A stretch of 64,000 nt of DNA. It comes from Lithospermum erythrorhizon. Its lineage: Eukaryota > Streptophyta > Magnoliopsida > Boraginales > Boraginaceae. This document shows, piece after piece, positions 60,975 to 64,000 of the stretch. The number at the start of each line of letters is the position of its first letter. Position 1 is the stretch's first letter. The position numbers and the translations under genes were made by a program. Where the stretch lies: assembly GCA_019722365.1 (NCBI GenBank), contig JADFUC010000964.1, positions 930,001-994,000 on the forward strand. Reading direction: 5' to 3'. The notes under the pieces are model-generated. The model made no database searches. It was given only the letters and a program-made list of their open reading frames with translations, and was not told the origin of the DNA.

Positions 60975-63900
60975 CAGTAACTACCAGCCAGTCATCACCA
61001 GCCTTGCATTGGGCTGAGAGCGTATGATATTCATATAGCTTGATTTATTGACAACCAAAAGCCACAAATTCCATTGATATCGTTGGATTGTGGTTTCCTT
61101 GTAGATGTGAAGTATAGAGAAGATCAATGGGCGTAGCCACGTTGACAAAAGAAATCGGAAATCTGAGGTGATTCGGGCTTCCAAAGATCGTGACAACATC
61201 ACATTTAAAGGGACATAGCTTTGATATTCATAAATCACTGCGTCGTTTATCTTCGTTTCGAGTAATGCTAAGCGAGAACTTCGACTATTAATTAGTATAA
61301 AGCAGCTAACTTGGCGTGGTGTTGCGGTGGCTTGGTGCATGCCTCCTGGGGTTTCATGGGACATGGACCAAGGAAGCCTTACTCGAAATACCTAAAATGA
61401 TAGGTGGGGCGTATCAGCTACCTCGATTGCATCCGCGGAAATCCAGAGACCCCAAGCCAAGAAGAATGCAGGCCAGGTTGGTCAGTATAGTGGGCCCCAC
61501 CCCCGGCTGGAGAGCCTGACCACTTGGAGAACCCGCAGTTCATCTGGGTTCATCGAGGGGCTGCCAGCTGGTTCTCCATCGGATATTTTGGGGTTGGTTG
61601 AGTGAGTCGATTATGCCGGTCTCTACGGACAGTGGCGAAACTCCTCGCTTTTTGGGTAATTAGGCTGTTTCTTATGTACCGGTTGTGGGTAATTTTCACA
61701 GCGATTAACCGCAACCAATGATCACAGGCGTGATTCATATTCTTTTAGTGACCTTAGTTTGTTATCTTACCATACCAAATTCGCGGATGATTAGTGCTTC
61801 GGATAGCCAACTTATTAGTGAAACTAAGCATGGTCGTGGCTGTAATTTATCCTCTGCTTTTACACTATATGATTGCTTTATGTCCCTACGGTCTTTGTAA
61901 TTTAATTTTACACTTTGACTCGGTTATCCGATTTCTTGAATTGCGTTGTTCGGTTTAATAAAGATATTGTGTAATGCGGGACGACTACGAGGAGAACAGT
62001 TAGGCGGGTGAGAGGATGGACTATACTACTTAACGGTATTCGAGGAGGTGGGCCGTATATGTGAGCGAGAATATGGTGACTCTGATTTGTAAATGTCTTC
62101 GATAGATTAGTTAGAGTTTTGCCTTTTTTATTTTAGTTTTTCTATTTTAATAGAGATAAAGCACAATACGGTGTCTCATCGATTCAAACATACTAAATGA
62201 TTGGTTTGTCATTAGTGAACATCAGGCTACTTTCGTTGTTTTGATTTAATACATTGCGATTTATGTTGTCGATATCGTACTCACTGCTTGCTTGTGGTTT
62301 CGTTGCTACTTCTTATTGGATGATTGATTTTTTCTGATAACGTATTGGCTATTATTTTGATGATGGATACATGAAGTGTCAAATACTTTATGGAGTTTTT
62401 AGCCATGAATTATATTAGTTTAATGTCTTGTGAAGTGTAGTAGAAGTGAAAATGGTACTAAATTTTTACTGTTTGCATGATTATTTCTCTTTCGAGCTGT
62501 GGTATTACATTTCTGAGAAACACGTGTGTTGGCCTTGTGAGGAGATGGTGGCGTGGGGCGTAGAAACATGTTTTATATTGGATATGAAACAGAGCCTTAA
62601 GATTTGAGGGGCACGGTGGTTTGAGGCGAATGTGATGCACTAGGCTAATATCTAATTAACCTTACTCCTTCTAGTGTGCTAGCATTTAAGACACCTACGA
62701 GATGCTTTACATTCGAACCTGTTGATTAATACATCTAAACATTTTTGGGTGTTTTGTCTTCATTCCGTGATAAAAAATAGAATTTTGGATAAATTTAATA
62801 GTCATGATGAAAATGTGTATTTTGTTTCTGCCCGCGTAGGAAAAGGGGTGGGATATTTGATTTAGAGAGCAAATCACATCTGTTTCTCGTGATATTGCGT
62901 TATGAGTATGAGTTCCCCTTATCTTTCATGCATTAGTGATTAAATATGTCACCATGAGGTTCCTCTCTTCGTTCCACACTTGTATAGGCGTTGTTCGGAT
63001 GAGGTTGTCTTGGTGTGGTGTGCTGCCTCGAGGGGCATATTCGACTCATTGCTTGAGGTAAAGTTCCCACCCAGTGCGTGGTTGTACCCTGCGTCTCAAG
63101 TGCCGATTCCAGGTGTGGGTAATGGACGTGTTGAGGGTTGGTGAGGAGTTGGGACGTGGTGGCAGTTAAGGCGTGGATTGGTTAGATTGCGAGTTTTGTT
63201 CACGATCTTGTTCCCAGATTCTCCGTTTACGTCTACTACCGCTCATCGCCGGGAAGTAAATTTTCAGCCCTCTAAAATTACATGGCTGTAACGGTTTTCT
63301 CTTTGAGCTAGAATTTTCTTTGCTGACTATAGCTGAGGGGGTGACCTAAATGCATTATAAAAGAGCGGTGGTTGATCCCAAATAGGCGGGAGGCCATGCG
63401 GCGTGAAATAGTGCTCTTGAAGATAACGGTACTTGGGTAATTTCATAACTACGAAGAAAGCGAACTCCATTATAGGCACTGATAGGTCTTGAAAATCAAA
63501 TATTGATGGCGGCGTTGAGGTTATAAGCTTCGGTTGGAAACCACCGGTCGAAGGATTGATTCTGCTGAGACACGTTATAGGTTCCCCAAAATATGGTAGC
63601 AGTCGGAGGCGTTTCTTGTGGTATTCTGAAAGCGTGAAACTTAAATCGGAATGGATGTTCATAATGCGTTCTTCTACGGTGACAGCCGGAGGAAGTGTCG
63701 TGAGGTTACTCGAGGTTTGCTGAGGCGTCATGGTATGGTGTATCGTGCGTCATATGTCGTTGCTGTAATGACTTGCGTACTCCAGATACTTTGGTTTTCT
63801 ATAAAGCTGAAACAAGCTTTGAAAATTATAGTTTTGTCAATCATATACCGATTATTGTTTATTGCAATGCGAGGATATTGTTCGAACTTCATGTTACTGG

Positions 63901-64000
63901 TGTATGTTGATGATCTATGTCTAAGGAATGATTCATTTGGTGTTTCTAAGTTTAAAAAATGCTCCCAATTTAATTGCTTTCATATGAAGAAGATTTGGTG
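60975..64000 (+). mobile_element. Degenerate Copia retrotransposon running off the right edge
   Basis: Plus-strand gag-like debris lies at about 61030-61250 (LDLLTTKSHKFH, SIEKINGRSHVDKRN). The RT domain is clear though broken: DPKWREAMRREIVLLKDNGT-like text near 63375 with GTWVIS, KLRLETTGRRIDSAETRYRF-like text near 63520, GMDVHNAFFYGD near 63650, and LVYVDDLCLRNDS at about 63895-63935, where YVDD is the catalytic motif. FGVSKFKK follows and the window ends within RT. Integrase between them is too decayed to outline. Confidence 0.75.

Noticed and set aside
1..64000. CRISPR arrays, operons or bacterial-type systems
   Set aside because: The window is plant nuclear DNA; all regular repeats seen are minisatellites or transposon-derived.

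Overview
This is nuclear DNA of a flowering plant, most likely a eudicot. The evidence is spliced genes with GT-AG introns, plant-only gene families (VOZ, AP2/ERF, RLT homeobox-DDT, TAXIMIN, RABA1, a nuclear Ycf33-like gene), AT-rich spacers, and many degenerate Copia, MULE, Stowaway and CACTA-like repeats. The sequence does not let me name the species.

Layout from left to right: a broken SPF45/DRT111 copy (-, 241-658); the U3 snoRNP WD40 gene RRP9/YAO (+, 1954-5108, 7 exons); an intronless plastid-targeted Ycf33/DUF751 gene (-, 5673-6230); a decayed Copia element (-, 7970-10863); a CACTA-like AT-rich tract (12.5-14.6 kb); an ERF repressor with EAR motifs (+, 15321-15854); a MITE- and MULE-rich gene desert (16-25.6 kb); the chromatin-remodelling partner RLT (-, 25617-36096, 19 exons, with SINE and MITE insertions in its introns); a VOZ transcription factor whose first coding exon carries indels (+, 40126-42815); a RABA1 small GTPase (-, 43695-44646); a 5'-truncated Copia 3' half with a likely LTR (+, 45.9-48.7 kb); a MULE arm; tRNA-Glu(CTC) (+, 49487-49559); two convergent TAXIMIN-family small-peptide genes (53408-54000 + and 55136-55827 -); AT-rich repeats (57-61 kb); and a third degenerate Copia element running off the right edge.

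The genes do not form one pathway. They are ordinary euchromatic genes: ribosome biogenesis, a plastid protein, three transcription or chromatin regulators, membrane traffic and peptide signalling. Retroelement debris separates them. Exon models for RRP9, RLT, RABA1, VOZ (apart from exon 1) and both TAXIMIN genes were built by hand from splice signals. Each keeps frame across all junctions, which is the main internal check.

I found no clearly new biological system. The items most worth a second look are the paired TAXIMIN genes (one with an unusual N-terminal extension and altered C-terminus), the frameshifted VOZ first exon and its GC-AG intron, the MULE-type MITE with a perfect 9-bp target duplication beside a weak RLT acceptor, and the CACTA-like array of CGACAA-type motifs.
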